A stretch of DNA of 64,000 bases from Gelidibacter salicanalis (GCF_016469035.1 NZ_JAEHJZ010000004.1:261683-325682), one strand, 5' to 3'. Numbered from the stretch's first letter, positions 33,404 to 43,314 are shown. Made by a program: numbers and translations. Notes: a model not told the origin generated them from the letters alone.

Positions 33404-34480
33404 ATGGCACCATTAATTAAAGCATTTCTTAAGGAAAATTCATCATTCGAAACCAAGGTTTGTATTACAGCACAACACAGAGAAATGCTTGATCAAGTAT
33501 TGGGGTTTTTTGAAATTGTACCAGATTTTGATTTAGATGTAATGACGCCTAACCAAAATCTATATTCACTGACGGCTGATATAATTACCAAGTTAAAACC
33601 GGTTTTGGAAGACTTTAAACCTGATTTTGTTTTTGTTCATGGTGATACCTCAACTACAATGGCGGCAAGTATTGCGGCATTCTACTCCGGCGCAAAAGTG
33701 TGTCATGTTGAAGCGGGTTTAAGAACCTTCAATAAACGCTCTCCTTTCCCTGAAGAAATCAACAGAAGCATTACTGGTCGTATTGCTGACTATCATTTTT
33801 CTCCAACAGGCATTTCACAGCAGAATTTGATTGATGAAAATATTTCAACGAAAAATATTTTAGTTACTGGCAATACTGTTATTGATGCGCTTCAGTTCAG
33901 TATTAAAAAAGTAAATGCAGAAGATTTTTTTGATGAGGAAATTGAAATGCTCAAATCAATAATCGATTCTAAGAAAAGATTAATTTTAGTTACAGGACAC
34001 AGGAGGGAGAACCACGGGCAAGGTTTTATTAATATTTGCAAAGCACTCAAGCAAATTGCATTTCATAATCAAGATACTCAAATTATTTATCCTGTCCATC
34101 TTAACCCGAATGTTCAGAAACCAGTTTATGAACAGCTTGAGAACATACAAAACATACATCTCATAAATCCGCTTTCCTACCCCGCTTTTGTATGGCTAAT
34201 GGATAATTCATATTTGATAATTACAGATAGTGGTGGGGTGCAGGAGGAAGCGCCAAGTTTAGGGAAACCTGTATTGGTAATGCGTGATACGACAGAACGT
34301 CCGGAAGCGGTAGATGCCGGTACAGTTGTTCTTGTGGGAACAGATCCTGATAAAATATACTCAGAAACCAAAATTTTACTGGACAACGCAGAGGCTTATG
34401 ATGATATGAGTAAGTTGCACAATCCATATGGAAATGGAAATGCATGTGAGAAAATTGTAAATTTCATGTTGGATCTTTAG
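33404..34480 (+). CDS. wecB: UDP-N-acetylglucosamine 2-epimerase (non-hydrolysing), start disrupted
   Basis: This 358-residue open frame carries the epimerase signatures VHGDTSTTMAASIAAFYSGA, 'HVEAGLRTFNKRSPFPEEINR', 'GHRRENHGQGF', 'ITDSGGVQEEAPSLGKPVLVMRDTTERPEA' and a typical C terminus. The enzyme converts UDP-GlcNAc to UDP-ManNAc for surface polysaccharide. The first ATG of the frame lies after the conserved GTRPEAIK segment, which is encoded just upstream (33368-33403) but is cut off from its natural ATG (33351) by a one-base deficit in an A10 tract. Slippage, a sequencing error or a null allele are the options. A second, intact epimerase gene lies at 43314-44408. Confidence 0.88.
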   Translation: MAPLIKAFLKENSSFETKVCITAQHREMLDQVLGFFEIVPDFDLDVMTPNQNLYSLTADIITKLKPVLEDFKPDFVFVHGDTSTTMAASIAAFYSGAKVCHVEAGLRTFNKRSPFPEEINRSITGRIADYHFSPTGISQQNLIDENISTKNILVTGNTVIDALQFSIKKVNAEDFFDEEIEMLKSIIDSKKRLILVTGHRRENHGQGFINICKALKQIAFHNQDTQIIYPVHLNPNVQKPVYEQLENIQNIHLINPLSYPAFVWLMDNSYLIITDSGGVQEEAPSLGKPVLVMRDTTERPEAVDAGTVVLVGTDPDKIYSETKILLDNAEAYDDMSKLHNPYGNGNACEKIVNFMLDL

Positions 34481-34491
34481 TGTAACAATTT

Positions 34492-35784
34492 ATGAAAAGA
34501 CTAATAGGCTTAGTAAAAGCTAAGGCGAATGTACAAACGTTTGGAACTATTGCATTAAGAGGAGCTGGAGTTCTATTCCTATTTGGAATTTCAATTTTGA
34601 TGACTAATAATTTTCCACCAACAGTAGTGGGAGAATATGAATTTATTCGTGTTTTTTTATTGGTTTTTGGAAGCTTATGTTTATTAGGAACGGATGTTTC
34701 TATTCTCTTTTTTTCGGGAAAATTAAAAGCATTACATAGTTTCGAAGAAATTAAGAATATTTACTTTACAATAATTAAAATTATAAGTGCGAGTTCAATA
34801 CTTTGTTTTGGAATATTTTTTGTATTTTTTTCTAAAGCGCAAGTTGATTCTTTTTTTGAAGAAGGGTTTTATGAAATAATTTTTAACAGCCTTTTAGTGC
34901 TATCATTTTATGTCATCTCCTTATTTAATATCGAAATTCTCAGGGCCATTGACAAGCCAATTTTATCTGAACTTTTTAGAAATGTTTTCAAGTACCTTCC
35001 ATTAGGAGTAGGCATATTTATTCATATAATTTATATAGAATTTTTAACGCTATATCAATATTATATTTATGGATTTATAATTTTATTTATCGCCTCTCAA
35101 TTAACCGTATGGTATTGTTTTAGGGCAATTCAAAACTCACGCACGCAGTCATTTTCAACTAAAGAAATTATCAAAATATCCTTACCAATGGGGGTAAGCA
35201 ATTTAGTAATGTTTCTATTACTTAGCATAGATGTCTTTTTGCTTAAAAAATATTACGGGAGTGATTATGTCGCATTTTATGCAATCGGAATAAAACTAAT
35301 TACTATATTATCTGTAGTTATGATAAGTTTTAACATCAACGCTTCTCAACAAATTGCTGAATTTTTTGCGTCTGGCACTAAACAACAGATACAGGTGTTA
35401 ACAAGGAAAACGGCAAAAAAGATTTTTTTGATCAATTTAGGTATTTCAGCTTTTATTGTAGTTTTTCTCAACGAAATTTTAATGACTTTTGGAGAAGCAT
35501 ATCTCTATATCAAAGAAGCCATTTATGTGCTGTTATTTGCACAGCTTTTTGCTTCTGCATTTGGAATGGTACCAGTATATTTGAACATGACTGGAAGAGG
35601 TAACATATATCAGCTAATTTTATTAGTAGCCCTGTTACTTAATGGTGCATTGAACATGATTTTAATTCCTAAATTTAATGTTATGGGCGCTGCATATACA
35701 TTTGCTTTGACTGTTATGTTTTGGAATATAATTGTGACTTTATACGTTTATAAAAAAGATAAAATAAATTTATTTCTACATTGA
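34492..35784 (+). CDS. wzx: oligosaccharide flippase (Wzx/MATE-like)
   Basis: This 430-residue, very hydrophobic protein has about 12 predicted membrane segments. An N-terminal 'FGTIALRGAGVLFLFGISI' and a second half starting 'KEIIKISLPMGVSNLVMFLLL' give the two-bundle layout of polysaccharide flippases (MOP superfamily). It would move lipid-linked repeat units across the inner membrane. It starts 11 bases after the epimerase gene, so the two are probably cotranscribed. The composition is AT-rich, with many AAA/ATT/TTT codons. Confidence 0.88.
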   Translation: MKRLIGLVKAKANVQTFGTIALRGAGVLFLFGISILMTNNFPPTVVGEYEFIRVFLLVFGSLCLLGTDVSILFFSGKLKALHSFEEIKNIYFTIIKIISASSILCFGIFFVFFSKAQVDSFFEEGFYEIIFNSLLVLSFYVISLFNIEILRAIDKPILSELFRNVFKYLPLGVGIFIHIIYIEFLTLYQYYIYGFIILFIASQLTVWYCFRAIQNSRTQSFSTKEIIKISLPMGVSNLVMFLLLSIDVFLLKKYYGSDYVAFYAIGIKLITILSVVMISFNINASQQIAEFFASGTKQQIQVLTRKTAKKIFLINLGISAFIVVFLNEILMTFGEAYLYIKEAIYVLLFAQLFASAFGMVPVYLNMTGRGNIYQLILLVALLLNGALNMILIPKFNVMGAAYTFALTVMFWNIIVTLYVYKKDKINLFLH

Positions 35785-35927
35785 AATTGCAGATGTAATG
35801 ATTTCTAATAAGGTGTTTTTATTAGACATTTTCTAAATTGCAAATCAATCATTATTGTAATTTTATATAGTTTACAAGTCCGATATATGCTTCAAAATCT
35901 TAAAATTTCATAATAACGACGTACCTC

Positions 35928-36665
35928 ATGATACCTAAAAAAATTCATTATTGTTGGTTTGGAAGAAAACCATTACCAGCATTAGCATTAATGTGCATAG
36001 AATCATGGAAAAAATTTCTTCCCGATTATGAAATCATAGAATGGAACGAAGATAATTTTGATGTTAATCTTTATCAATATGCAAAAGAAGCTTACCATAT
36101 GAAAAAATATGCTTTCGTTTCTGATGTATGTAGATTGTATGCGTTGAAAGAAATAGGAGGTTTGTACATGGATACTGATCTGGAAGTTCTTAAACCTTTA
36201 GATGCATTTCTACATCACAATGCGTTCTCCGGTTATGAAAGTAATGGTTATATCCCTACTGCCTTAATGGGTAGTAAAAAAAATGGTGAGTGGGCAACCG
36301 ATATGCTTGCATACTATGATAATAAATCTTTTATTTTAAGTGATAACGCTTTAGATATGTCAACCAATGTTGAAATTATCACTAAACTTATGCAACCTAA
36401 AGGTATAAGGCTCGATAATACATTTCAAGAAATAGAAGATTATATAGCTTTTTACCCGAGTGAATATTTTTGTCCAAAGGACTATATTAGTGAACAAATT
36501 ATCATAACCGAAAATAGTCATTGCATACACCATTTTGCAGGTTCTTGGTATCCACCAAAAAGAAAATTCTTCAAGAGCTCTAAAAAAATACTCATCAATT
36601 TTTTTGGATTTAATAATGTCAGAGGTTTGATATTTTTTATGAAACGAATGAAAAATAAAAAGTAG
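35928..36665 (+). CDS. glycosyltransferase with a DxD sugar-binding motif (OCH1-like)
   Basis: This 245-residue protein starts MIPKKIHYCWFGRKPLP, the usual start of this family. It has 'KKYAFVSDVCRLYALKEIGGLYMDTDLEVLKP', where DTD is the metal/nucleotide-sugar site (DxD), and a C-terminal 'HHFAGSWYP'. This places it with the Gly_transf_sug/OCH1-like (GT32) glycosyltransferases that act on capsule or O-antigen. The sugar and acceptor cannot be deduced. It sits 143 bases after the flippase gene. Confidence 0.9.
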   Translation: MIPKKIHYCWFGRKPLPALALMCIESWKKFLPDYEIIEWNEDNFDVNLYQYAKEAYHMKKYAFVSDVCRLYALKEIGGLYMDTDLEVLKPLDAFLHHNAFSGYESNGYIPTALMGSKKNGEWATDMLAYYDNKSFILSDNALDMSTNVEIITKLMQPKGIRLDNTFQEIEDYIAFYPSEYFCPKDYISEQIIITENSHCIHHFAGSWYPPKRKFFKSSKKILINFFGFNNVRGLIFFMKRMKNKK

Positions 36666-36691
36666 AAAAAAATACTAAGCGCCATTCAATA

Positions 36692-37750
36692 ATGAAAATA
36701 TCAAAATCAAATTTAGTTTTTTACGCATTACTAGTATTTGGTATTTTCGTTTCTGTAATTAGTTTTTACATCTTGCCGGATCATTTTTATAATGATACGA
36801 GAACATTAGTTTTTGACGAATTTAATGAAATTGGTTTGGTGGGAAGTTATCCATTTACTATCTGGTTTTATAACTTCACAGGCTTAAAACATTTGCATTT
36901 TATTCTTATTGGTATCATACAATATGTCATTGCTCTATATATGTTGTTTAAGGTTGGTATTCCTGAGCGTTTTTATAGGTTAACCATTAAAAACTTACTT
37001 GTATACTTTGCTATTGTTATGGTTGCCATTTTTCTTTCCATGCCAAGCAAAGAATTTATCAATTTCATATTTATCTTTATAATTGTCAGATTGTTTAAAA
37101 AGCAAGAAAGAGGATATCTATCAACCATTGTTATTGTTCTAACCCTATTACTTTTCTTTGGATACTTTTTTAGGCCTTACTATATTTTAATAGCAATACT
37201 AAGCGTGGTGCTTTTTCTTGTAAGTAAGGTTAATTTTAAGAATAAAAAAATCACAACCTTATTTTATGGAATTCTAGTGGCAATAATAATGTCCCTGAGT
37301 TACGGTTTGGTTAAAGGGAAATTTATATCTCAAAAAACAAGGGAAGATTTAAATGAAACAAGAATTGGCGGTGAACAGTCTGCAAATTCAGCAATTGTTT
37401 CACCATTAGACTCTAGTACATGGTATGGGGAGTCTTTTGGGATAGTTTACGGGTTTTTCTCTGTAAATATACCCGTCAATGGGTTGAGGCATTTTATGTC
37501 CCCACAAATCATTTTATTTGTGATATGGCAATTATTTTTATTTGCGATCCTTTTTTTACGATATGGTAGATGCTTAAAGGATGGCACTTATCAAAATCGT
37601 GAGCTATGGGCATTTTTTGTGTTATTCTCTTATTTCATTGTTCAGGGTGTTTTTGAGCCCGATTTAGGGTCCGCGGTTAGGCATAAGATTGGGATTTTAC
37701 CATTAATTTATTTTGTTTTATACTATGATTCTTTCAGAAAAAAGGTTTAG
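36692..37750 (+). CDS. polytopic membrane protein of the polysaccharide locus (possible Wzy/EpsG-type polymerase)
   Basis: This 352-residue protein has about nine predicted membrane segments and few polar residues. One hydrophilic loop at about 215-250 (QKTREDLNETRIGGEQSANS) precedes the last helices. I do not recognise a specific family motif. The size, topology and position between a glycosyltransferase and an O-antigen-ligase-like gene suggest a polymerase of the Wzy or EpsG kind, but this is inference. It overlaps the next gene by 26 bases. Confidence 0.55.
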   Translation: MKISKSNLVFYALLVFGIFVSVISFYILPDHFYNDTRTLVFDEFNEIGLVGSYPFTIWFYNFTGLKHLHFILIGIIQYVIALYMLFKVGIPERFYRLTIKNLLVYFAIVMVAIFLSMPSKEFINFIFIFIIVRLFKKQERGYLSTIVIVLTLLLFFGYFFRPYYILIAILSVVLFLVSKVNFKNKKITTLFYGILVAIIMSLSYGLVKGKFISQKTREDLNETRIGGEQSANSAIVSPLDSSTWYGESFGIVYGFFSVNIPVNGLRHFMSPQIILFVIWQLFLFAILFLRYGRCLKDGTYQNRELWAFFVLFSYFIVQGVFEPDLGSAVRHKIGILPLIYFVLYYDSFRKKV

Positions 37751-39023
37751 CCAGATTATTAATATTTTGATTACCCTAATAATTTCCACGATATTCTTTA
37801 GAGTATTATGTACTTGGCTAATTATAATCTTCGTTGTTTTTAACTTAATATTTTACAAAAGGTTACAATTTTCAAAAAGGTCATTAGTATTGACTTTGTG
37901 TATTTCTTCTCCTTTTTTATTAGAACTATTGTTTTTTTGGAATAATGATGTGTTATCAGATGGCCTAAAATCTGCCGAGAAAACAGTATCACTTTTATTG
38001 TTACCGCTTTTTATAATTGGAAATAGGGATAGAATAGATTTCAAAAAAACACTTTTTGCTTATATTTTAATAACTGTAGCGTTAGTTTTATTTTTGTTTA
38101 TTCGTTTTATGCTTATCTCGCCTAAATTTTTTGATGTTTACTTAAGAGGTTTAGAATTATGGGAAGTAGGTTACCAATTTGCCAACAGTTTTGGCATGCA
38201 TGCTCCAATTTTAAACATGCACTTGGCATTTTTAACTGTAGGGTGTTTTTGGTTTGCGTTGGATGCATTGAAAAATAAAAATCAAAAAAAAATCGTCATA
38301 TCCTTACTATTGGGATGTTTAAGTTTCTTCTTCGTCCTGTTTGTAAATACTAGAATAGCACTACTTAATGTGTTTTTAGGAATGTCTGTAATATTTTTTT
38401 ATGAGGTTGTAAGAAAATATAAATTACGAAATGTCATTGTGATCTTTTTAGCTGGAACTGCGATTCTATTAAGTACACTCTACATATATGTGAACAACAA
38501 TCCTTATATGAAAACTAAATATTTTGATGTTACGTTTGCACACTTAGATAAAATAAACAATTTAGATTCATTTGAAAACCCTGAAGTAGAGGTTTATAAC
38601 TCTTTTGTTACCCGATTATCAATTTGGAATTCGGCTTGGGATATATCTAAAAAAAATATCCTGATTGGAGTAGGCTCATCTGATGGGAAGAAAAAATTGA
38701 ATGCGTATTATAAGGATACTAACCAAATGTTCTTATATAAATATAAATTTCCAGTTCATAATCAGTATTTGGATTTTGCGCTGAGGTTTGGAGTAATGGG
38801 AATCGCAGTAATTATGTTGTATTTATTTACGATAGGCTATATGGGCTATATCACAAGGAATGCTATCATTACAACGTTCTTTTTAATCTTTTCTATATCC
38901 AATTTAACCGATGATTTTTTAATACTCTTTCACGGAATTGTTTTTAGCGGCTTTTGGGCTTCTATTTTTGCTTGTTATTATTTATGTAAAGATCCTTTTG
39001 ATAAATTGAATAGAGATCATTAA
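37725..39023 (+). CDS. O-antigen ligase / polymerase-like membrane protein
   Basis: About 432 residues and about 11 membrane segments. A large periplasmic loop (about residues 270-340) contains 'SFVTRLSIWNSAWDISKKNILIGVGSSD', and then 'FPVHNQYLDFALRFGVMGI' with the His of the ligase/polymerase family (Wzy_C, PF04932 type). It either ligates or polymerises the repeat unit. The open frame reaches a TTG at 37713, but the ATG at 37725 gives the better start. The 3' end overlaps the converging glycosyltransferase gene by 62 bases. Confidence 0.8.
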   Translation: MILSEKRFSQIINILITLIISTIFFRVLCTWLIIIFVVFNLIFYKRLQFSKRSLVLTLCISSPFLLELLFFWNNDVLSDGLKSAEKTVSLLLLPLFIIGNRDRIDFKKTLFAYILITVALVLFLFIRFMLISPKFFDVYLRGLELWEVGYQFANSFGMHAPILNMHLAFLTVGCFWFALDALKNKNQKKIVISLLLGCLSFFFVLFVNTRIALLNVFLGMSVIFFYEVVRKYKLRNVIVIFLAGTAILLSTLYIYVNNNPYMKTKYFDVTFAHLDKINNLDSFENPEVEVYNSFVTRLSIWNSAWDISKKNILIGVGSSDGKKKLNAYYKDTNQMFLYKYKFPVHNQYLDFALRFGVMGIAVIMLYLFTIGYMGYITRNAIITTFFLIFSISNLTDDFLILFHGIVFSGFWASIFACYYLCKDPFDKLNRDH

Positions 39024-40074
39024 AATTCTTATTAATGTCAAATAAATTCTCACAACGTTTAAAACCTTTTTCACCCATCTCTAAACGTTTATCTGCATCC
39101 TCCAAAATAGTAAAGTAAGTGTCAAGTGATGCATCAATTGTTTCAAATAAAAATCCTGTTTCATTGTGTAACACAATGTCTTTATTGCCAATAATATTGG
39201 TAGCTACAACTGGTTTTCTTAATGCCATTGCTTCAAGTATTGCAATAGGTAGGCCTTCCCAAGAGGACGTTTGTATGTATATATCAATGGACGTAAGATG
39301 CCTTAAAACGTCTGTTTCATTAAATAACCAGCCTGTAACTGAAATATTAGGCGCTGTAATTTCTTTTCTCAAATGCCCATCTCCAATCCAAATAAAATTA
39401 TATTTAGGATACCTTAGCGCAATATTATTAAAAATTTGAGGATTTCTAGCTTCAGTTATTCTACCAACAATACCAATTGTCAATTTTTCATTCTGAGGCA
39501 TTTTAAAGTGTTTTGAGATGTGTTTTATATTGACACCATTTCTTATAAGGCTTGATTTTCCGATACCACATGCAATTTCATGTTCAGTATCTCCGCAGGA
39601 AATGGTTGTGGCTTCAAAAAAATAATTCATCTTTGATTCAATAAGTTTGTAGGCTGTTTTTTTAAGTTTAGAAATGTCAGTTCTTATAAATGAGTAGCCA
39701 TGTGGGGTATAATACACAAGGCTCTTTTTCTTCAAGAAAAAATTAGATATCCTACCCAATACTCCTGCCTTAGATGAATGGAGATGGATAATGTCAGCAT
39801 TTATTTTTTTTAAGGTTTTTATTAGTTGTACAGTGGATTTGGCATCTTTAGTCAAAGAGAATTCTCTGATCATTGGAACCTCTATTAAATTGACATCTGG
39901 GGAAAACTCTTCTTTAACCTTTAATGGATTGATTTCACTTCTATTGCCACTGTAAATAATATAAGTTTCTATTTCGGAATTTAGATTGCCAAAAAAGAAA
40001 GACAATGCCTTAAAATAAGAGTAAACGCCTCCCCCCAATGCTTCTACAACGTGAACTACTATTATTTTTTTCAT
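38962..40074 (-). CDS. GT4-family glycosyltransferase
   Basis: This 370-residue GT-B protein starts MKKIIVVHVVEALGGGVYSY and has the N-terminal acceptor domain. The nucleotide-sugar site is 'TIGIVGRITEARNPQIFNN', then 'SSWEGLPIAILEAMALRKPVVATNIIGNKDIV', which carries the ExxxxxxE motif. It transfers a sugar during polysaccharide assembly; the sugar is unknown. It is the only minus-strand gene between 31.6 and 42.1 kb, and its stop lies inside the ligase-like gene. Confidence 0.92.
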   Translation of the reverse strand: MKKIIVVHVVEALGGGVYSYFKALSFFFGNLNSEIETYIIYSGNRSEINPLKVKEEFSPDVNLIEVPMIREFSLTKDAKSTVQLIKTLKKINADIIHLHSSKAGVLGRISNFFLKKKSLVYYTPHGYSFIRTDISKLKKTAYKLIESKMNYFFEATTISCGDTEHEIACGIGKSSLIRNGVNIKHISKHFKMPQNEKLTIGIVGRITEARNPQIFNNIALRYPKYNFIWIGDGHLRKEITAPNISVTGWLFNETDVLRHLTSIDIYIQTSSWEGLPIAILEAMALRKPVVATNIIGNKDIVLHNETGFLFETIDASLDTYFTILEDADKRLEMGEKGFKRCENLFDINKNFNDLYSIYQKDLYINNNKQK

Positions 40075-40768
40075 TATTCAGTACTTATGCTTCTACAGTT
40101 AGCGAAGGTCATTAATTATATTTGAAAACACAATTATTTCATTCTGCATAATTTATGATTACTTTCTTCTTAAGTGTTACAACCTATTTAGAATAGGCTA
40201 TTTTATTCTCTTATGATTGGCTAAACTTCTGCACTTCACCATCGAACTATTATCTTTTTGAAACTATTATAAACAGGTACATTCTGACTATAATTATTCT
40301 AACAAGTGGTTAGTTGACTGTTTTATTCTATTTAAAAATATCAAAAATGTTTGGATTTAATTCTATCTATCGAGAATTTTAAATGATTGTAGTATTGTGC
40401 GCGGTGGGCAATCAAAAAGATTAGATTTTAGTATATTTGAAGTCTGCTTAAAAGCTTTTATTTAATTATAATAATGACGATTACTGGAAATATTTGTTGG
40501 TTATTATTTTAATATTAGCAATTGATGTTAGTATATCTACAATTGTTATATTTTTTATGTTTAATAAATGAAATTGTATCTCCAACAGATACTGGATAAA
40601 AAGAATTTATAATAACTGTTAATGGGTATTTATTAGCAAAGACCTCCGTTAATTTAAATAGTAAAGAGACTCTATTCTGTTTGTAGAAAATTGGAGGAGT
40701 TAAAGCAGTAAACTACTATTACTTTGCTATAGTATAAACCAAATAGAAACTGTACAGTAAAAAGCACC
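40075..40768. other. 694-bp gene-free AT-rich stretch between glycosyltransferase and WcaJ-like genes
   Basis: No real open frame is present. Two divergent genes face away from it, so it must hold promoters for both. TATATTTG at 40432-40439 matches the -7 consensus but has no TTG at the expected distance. I see no RfaH/ops-like element. Confidence 0.5.
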
Positions 40769-42151
40769 ATGACATTAACTACCTCAGTAACAACTAAATT
40801 GGACTACAAAAAAGGAAGATATTCAGGTTTAATAAAGCCATTATTTGTGCTTGTCGATTTGGTTTTGCTAAATGTCACGGTTGCTTTTTTTGCAACAAAC
40901 ATTACAAATACGTATCTCTTTGGTATTTATATTTCCACACTTTGGATCCTATTTTCCTTTAAAAATAATTTTTATGAAATTCAGAGACATACCAAGATCA
41001 TTCAAATTTTGCCTTTGGTATTTAGACAAATCATTCTTTTTGCATTTGTGCTCTATGCTTTTATTGGGTTCTTTAAACAACCTATTGTCAGCCGGCTGGC
41101 CTTAGGACAATATTTCTTGACAGTTTCTTTATTAATTATAATTTTTAAAATCTTTACGTTTTACTTATTAAAAAAATACCGATCTATTTTAAGTGGTAAC
41201 ACCAGGCAGGTGATTGTCATAGGTAAGAACTATAAAACCCGACAGTTAGTCAATACGTTTAAAACCAAATTAGATTTTGGATATCGCTTAAAGGCACAAT
41301 TTGATGTGGCCGATGCCGATTTTTCGTTAGAGAAATGCTTTGGGTATATTATTGACAATAATATTGATGAGATCTATTTTTCAGTTGCCGAATTGTCCAA
41401 CAATCAAATTAATCAATTGGTAGATTTTGCAGATAATAATTTAAGAGAGCTCAAGTTTATTCCTGACAATAAAGATGTTTTTTCTAAAAAATTAAAATAC
41501 GAGTATTATGATTATACTCCAATTTTGTCAATAAGGGCCATTCCCTTAAAAGAACCCTTTAATAAATTTTCTAAACGCTTATTTGATATTTTGTTTGCAT
41601 CCTGTATTATTGTTTTTATTCTCTCTTGGCTCACTCCAATCCTAGCTATTTTAATTAAATTGGAATCTAAAGGCCCTGTGTTTTTTAAGCAATCGAGAAA
41701 CGGATTTAATTATAAGGAATTTGGCTGTTATAAATTCAGATCTATGATGCCAAATTCTAATGCAAATTCTAATCAGGCCATTAAGGGTGATCTCCGTGTA
41801 ACCAAGGTGGGGAAATTTTTGAGAAAAACGAGTATTGACGAATTGCCGCAGTTTTTCAATGTGCTGTTTGGAGATATGTCTGTTGTTGGTCCGCGCCCGC
41901 ACATGGTGAGCCATACCAGTGAATTTGCAAAGCGCATTGATAAATTTATGGTCAGGCACTTCGTAAAACCTGGTATCACCGGATTGGCCCAAATAAGCGG
42001 ATTTAGAGGCGAAATTGAAACGGATAAAGACATTATTGGTCGTGTTAAATACGACATTTTCTATATTGAAAACTGGTCGTTGTTGTTGGACCTGAAAATT
42101 ATCATAAGAACTTTTATGAATGCTATAAATGGAGAAGACAAAGCCTATTAA
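40769..42151 (+). CDS. undecaprenyl-phosphate sugar phosphotransferase (WcaJ/WbaP-like)
   Basis: This 460-residue protein has four or five N-terminal membrane helices and a central NAD-fold-like domain (RQVIVIGKNYKTRQLVNTF). Next comes the bacterial sugar-transferase domain: 'KRLFDILFASCIIVFILSW', 'CYKFRSMMPN', 'RKTSIDELPQFFNVLFGDMSVVGPRP' and 'VKPGITGLAQISGFRGEIE'. This enzyme starts the repeat unit by loading sugar-1-phosphate on undecaprenyl phosphate. Its last 4 bases overlap the stop of the converging GT4 gene. Confidence 0.94.
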   Translation: MTLTTSVTTKLDYKKGRYSGLIKPLFVLVDLVLLNVTVAFFATNITNTYLFGIYISTLWILFSFKNNFYEIQRHTKIIQILPLVFRQIILFAFVLYAFIGFFKQPIVSRLALGQYFLTVSLLIIIFKIFTFYLLKKYRSILSGNTRQVIVIGKNYKTRQLVNTFKTKLDFGYRLKAQFDVADADFSLEKCFGYIIDNNIDEIYFSVAELSNNQINQLVDFADNNLRELKFIPDNKDVFSKKLKYEYYDYTPILSIRAIPLKEPFNKFSKRLFDILFASCIIVFILSWLTPILAILIKLESKGPVFFKQSRNGFNYKEFGCYKFRSMMPNSNANSNQAIKGDLRVTKVGKFLRKTSIDELPQFFNVLFGDMSVVGPRPHMVSHTSEFAKRIDKFMVRHFVKPGITGLAQISGFRGEIETDKDIIGRVKYDIFYIENWSLLLDLKIIIRTFMNAINGEDKAY

Positions 42152-43314
42152 AGCTCAGGCACTAATGCGTCTAATTGTTTGTTAAAGTTAAAATGTGCCG
42201 TTGCCGTTGTGATGATCTCTTCTTTAAGGGCTGTGCTAAAACTTGAAGGTCTTAAATTAGATAGTATTGTATTCAAGGCATTATAATCTCCAGCACGCGC
42301 TACCCAACCCAATTGATGCTCACTAATAATGGTTTCGCCTTCACCACCGCCAAAATAGAGCATTGGAAGCCCCAATTTTGCGTATTCAAATATTTTTGAG
42401 GGTACTGAACCATAAATACGATGGCGTAGCGGAATGATGCCCAAATCGTATTGTAGCAGTTCTTGGTGTAACACTTCCCTTGGGAGCTCTCCATGATATA
42501 CAATGGGCAACTCAGGATGTGTGGAAATATAATTTGTAATCTGATCCTGTTCTGCACCCGCACCATAAATATGAAACTCTATCCTGTGATAATCCAATTC
42601 TTGACAAAGCCTTAAAATACCTTGTGCAATTCCCAATAAGCCAGCATAAACCATTCTAATCTTGGTGTTAGGTTTTTTGGTGTTTGCCATATGCTTTGGC
42701 AGATTGAAATCTGGGTAATTTCTGTATAAAAAGGTGGGTTTATTTGGAACTAATGAGTGGATATGCGTCAAGATTTCATTGCTTTGTCCCAAAATTAAAT
42801 TAGCTTTTTTATAATTTGAGTGTTCAATACGTTCTAAAATAGTATAGGCAAAATTTCTTTTCAGTGCCCCTAATTCCAAACCTGCAATGGGCCACAAATC
42901 GCTGACATTGAGAATGATCTTACGTTTTTTAGATCTTAAAAAGGTACAACAGGTAAAGGCCACTAACAGTGGTGGCGACTGTACGATAACCGTTTTAGGA
43001 ATGTCGTTGAACAAAAAAAACCAAATGAGACTTAAACTATAGGAAAGCATTGCAAATAAACGGATGACTTTATTTTTTGAGTTGGAAGCGTAAATCCATA
43101 AACGGTGGATGGTAAGTTCGCCTTCAACCGCGGTGTTACTAAATGTTCCGCGATACGATTTAAAAATTTTACCTGTGGGATAATTGGGAAGCGGAGTGAT
43201 GACAGAAACTTTAAAATTGCGCTTGTGCAAACCTTCTGCCAAATGGAAAATCCTATTGGAGGCGGCACCAGTTTCTGGTGGAAAATAACTTGTAATGATG
43301 AGAATTTCTTTCAT
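42148..43314 (-). CDS. GT4-family glycosyltransferase (WbuB-like)
   Basis: This 388-residue protein starts 'MKEILIITSYFPPETGAASNRI', the typical WbuB-type N terminus, and has 'TKIRMVYAGLLGIAQGI' at the start of the nucleotide-binding domain and 'SVPSKIFEYAKLGLPMLYFGGGEGETII' in place of the usual ExxxxxxE site. It acts on amino-sugar-containing polysaccharide. It is coupled to the upstream epimerase gene by a one-base TAATG overlap, so the two products probably act in sequence. Confidence 0.9.
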   Translation of the reverse strand: MKEILIITSYFPPETGAASNRIFHLAEGLHKRNFKVSVITPLPNYPTGKIFKSYRGTFSNTAVEGELTIHRLWIYASNSKNKVIRLFAMLSYSLSLIWFFLFNDIPKTVIVQSPPLLVAFTCCTFLRSKKRKIILNVSDLWPIAGLELGALKRNFAYTILERIEHSNYKKANLILGQSNEILTHIHSLVPNKPTFLYRNYPDFNLPKHMANTKKPNTKIRMVYAGLLGIAQGILRLCQELDYHRIEFHIYGAGAEQDQITNYISTHPELPIVYHGELPREVLHQELLQYDLGIIPLRHRIYGSVPSKIFEYAKLGLPMLYFGGGEGETIISEHQLGWVARAGDYNALNTILSNLRPSSFSTALKEEIITTATAHFNFNKQLDALVPEL

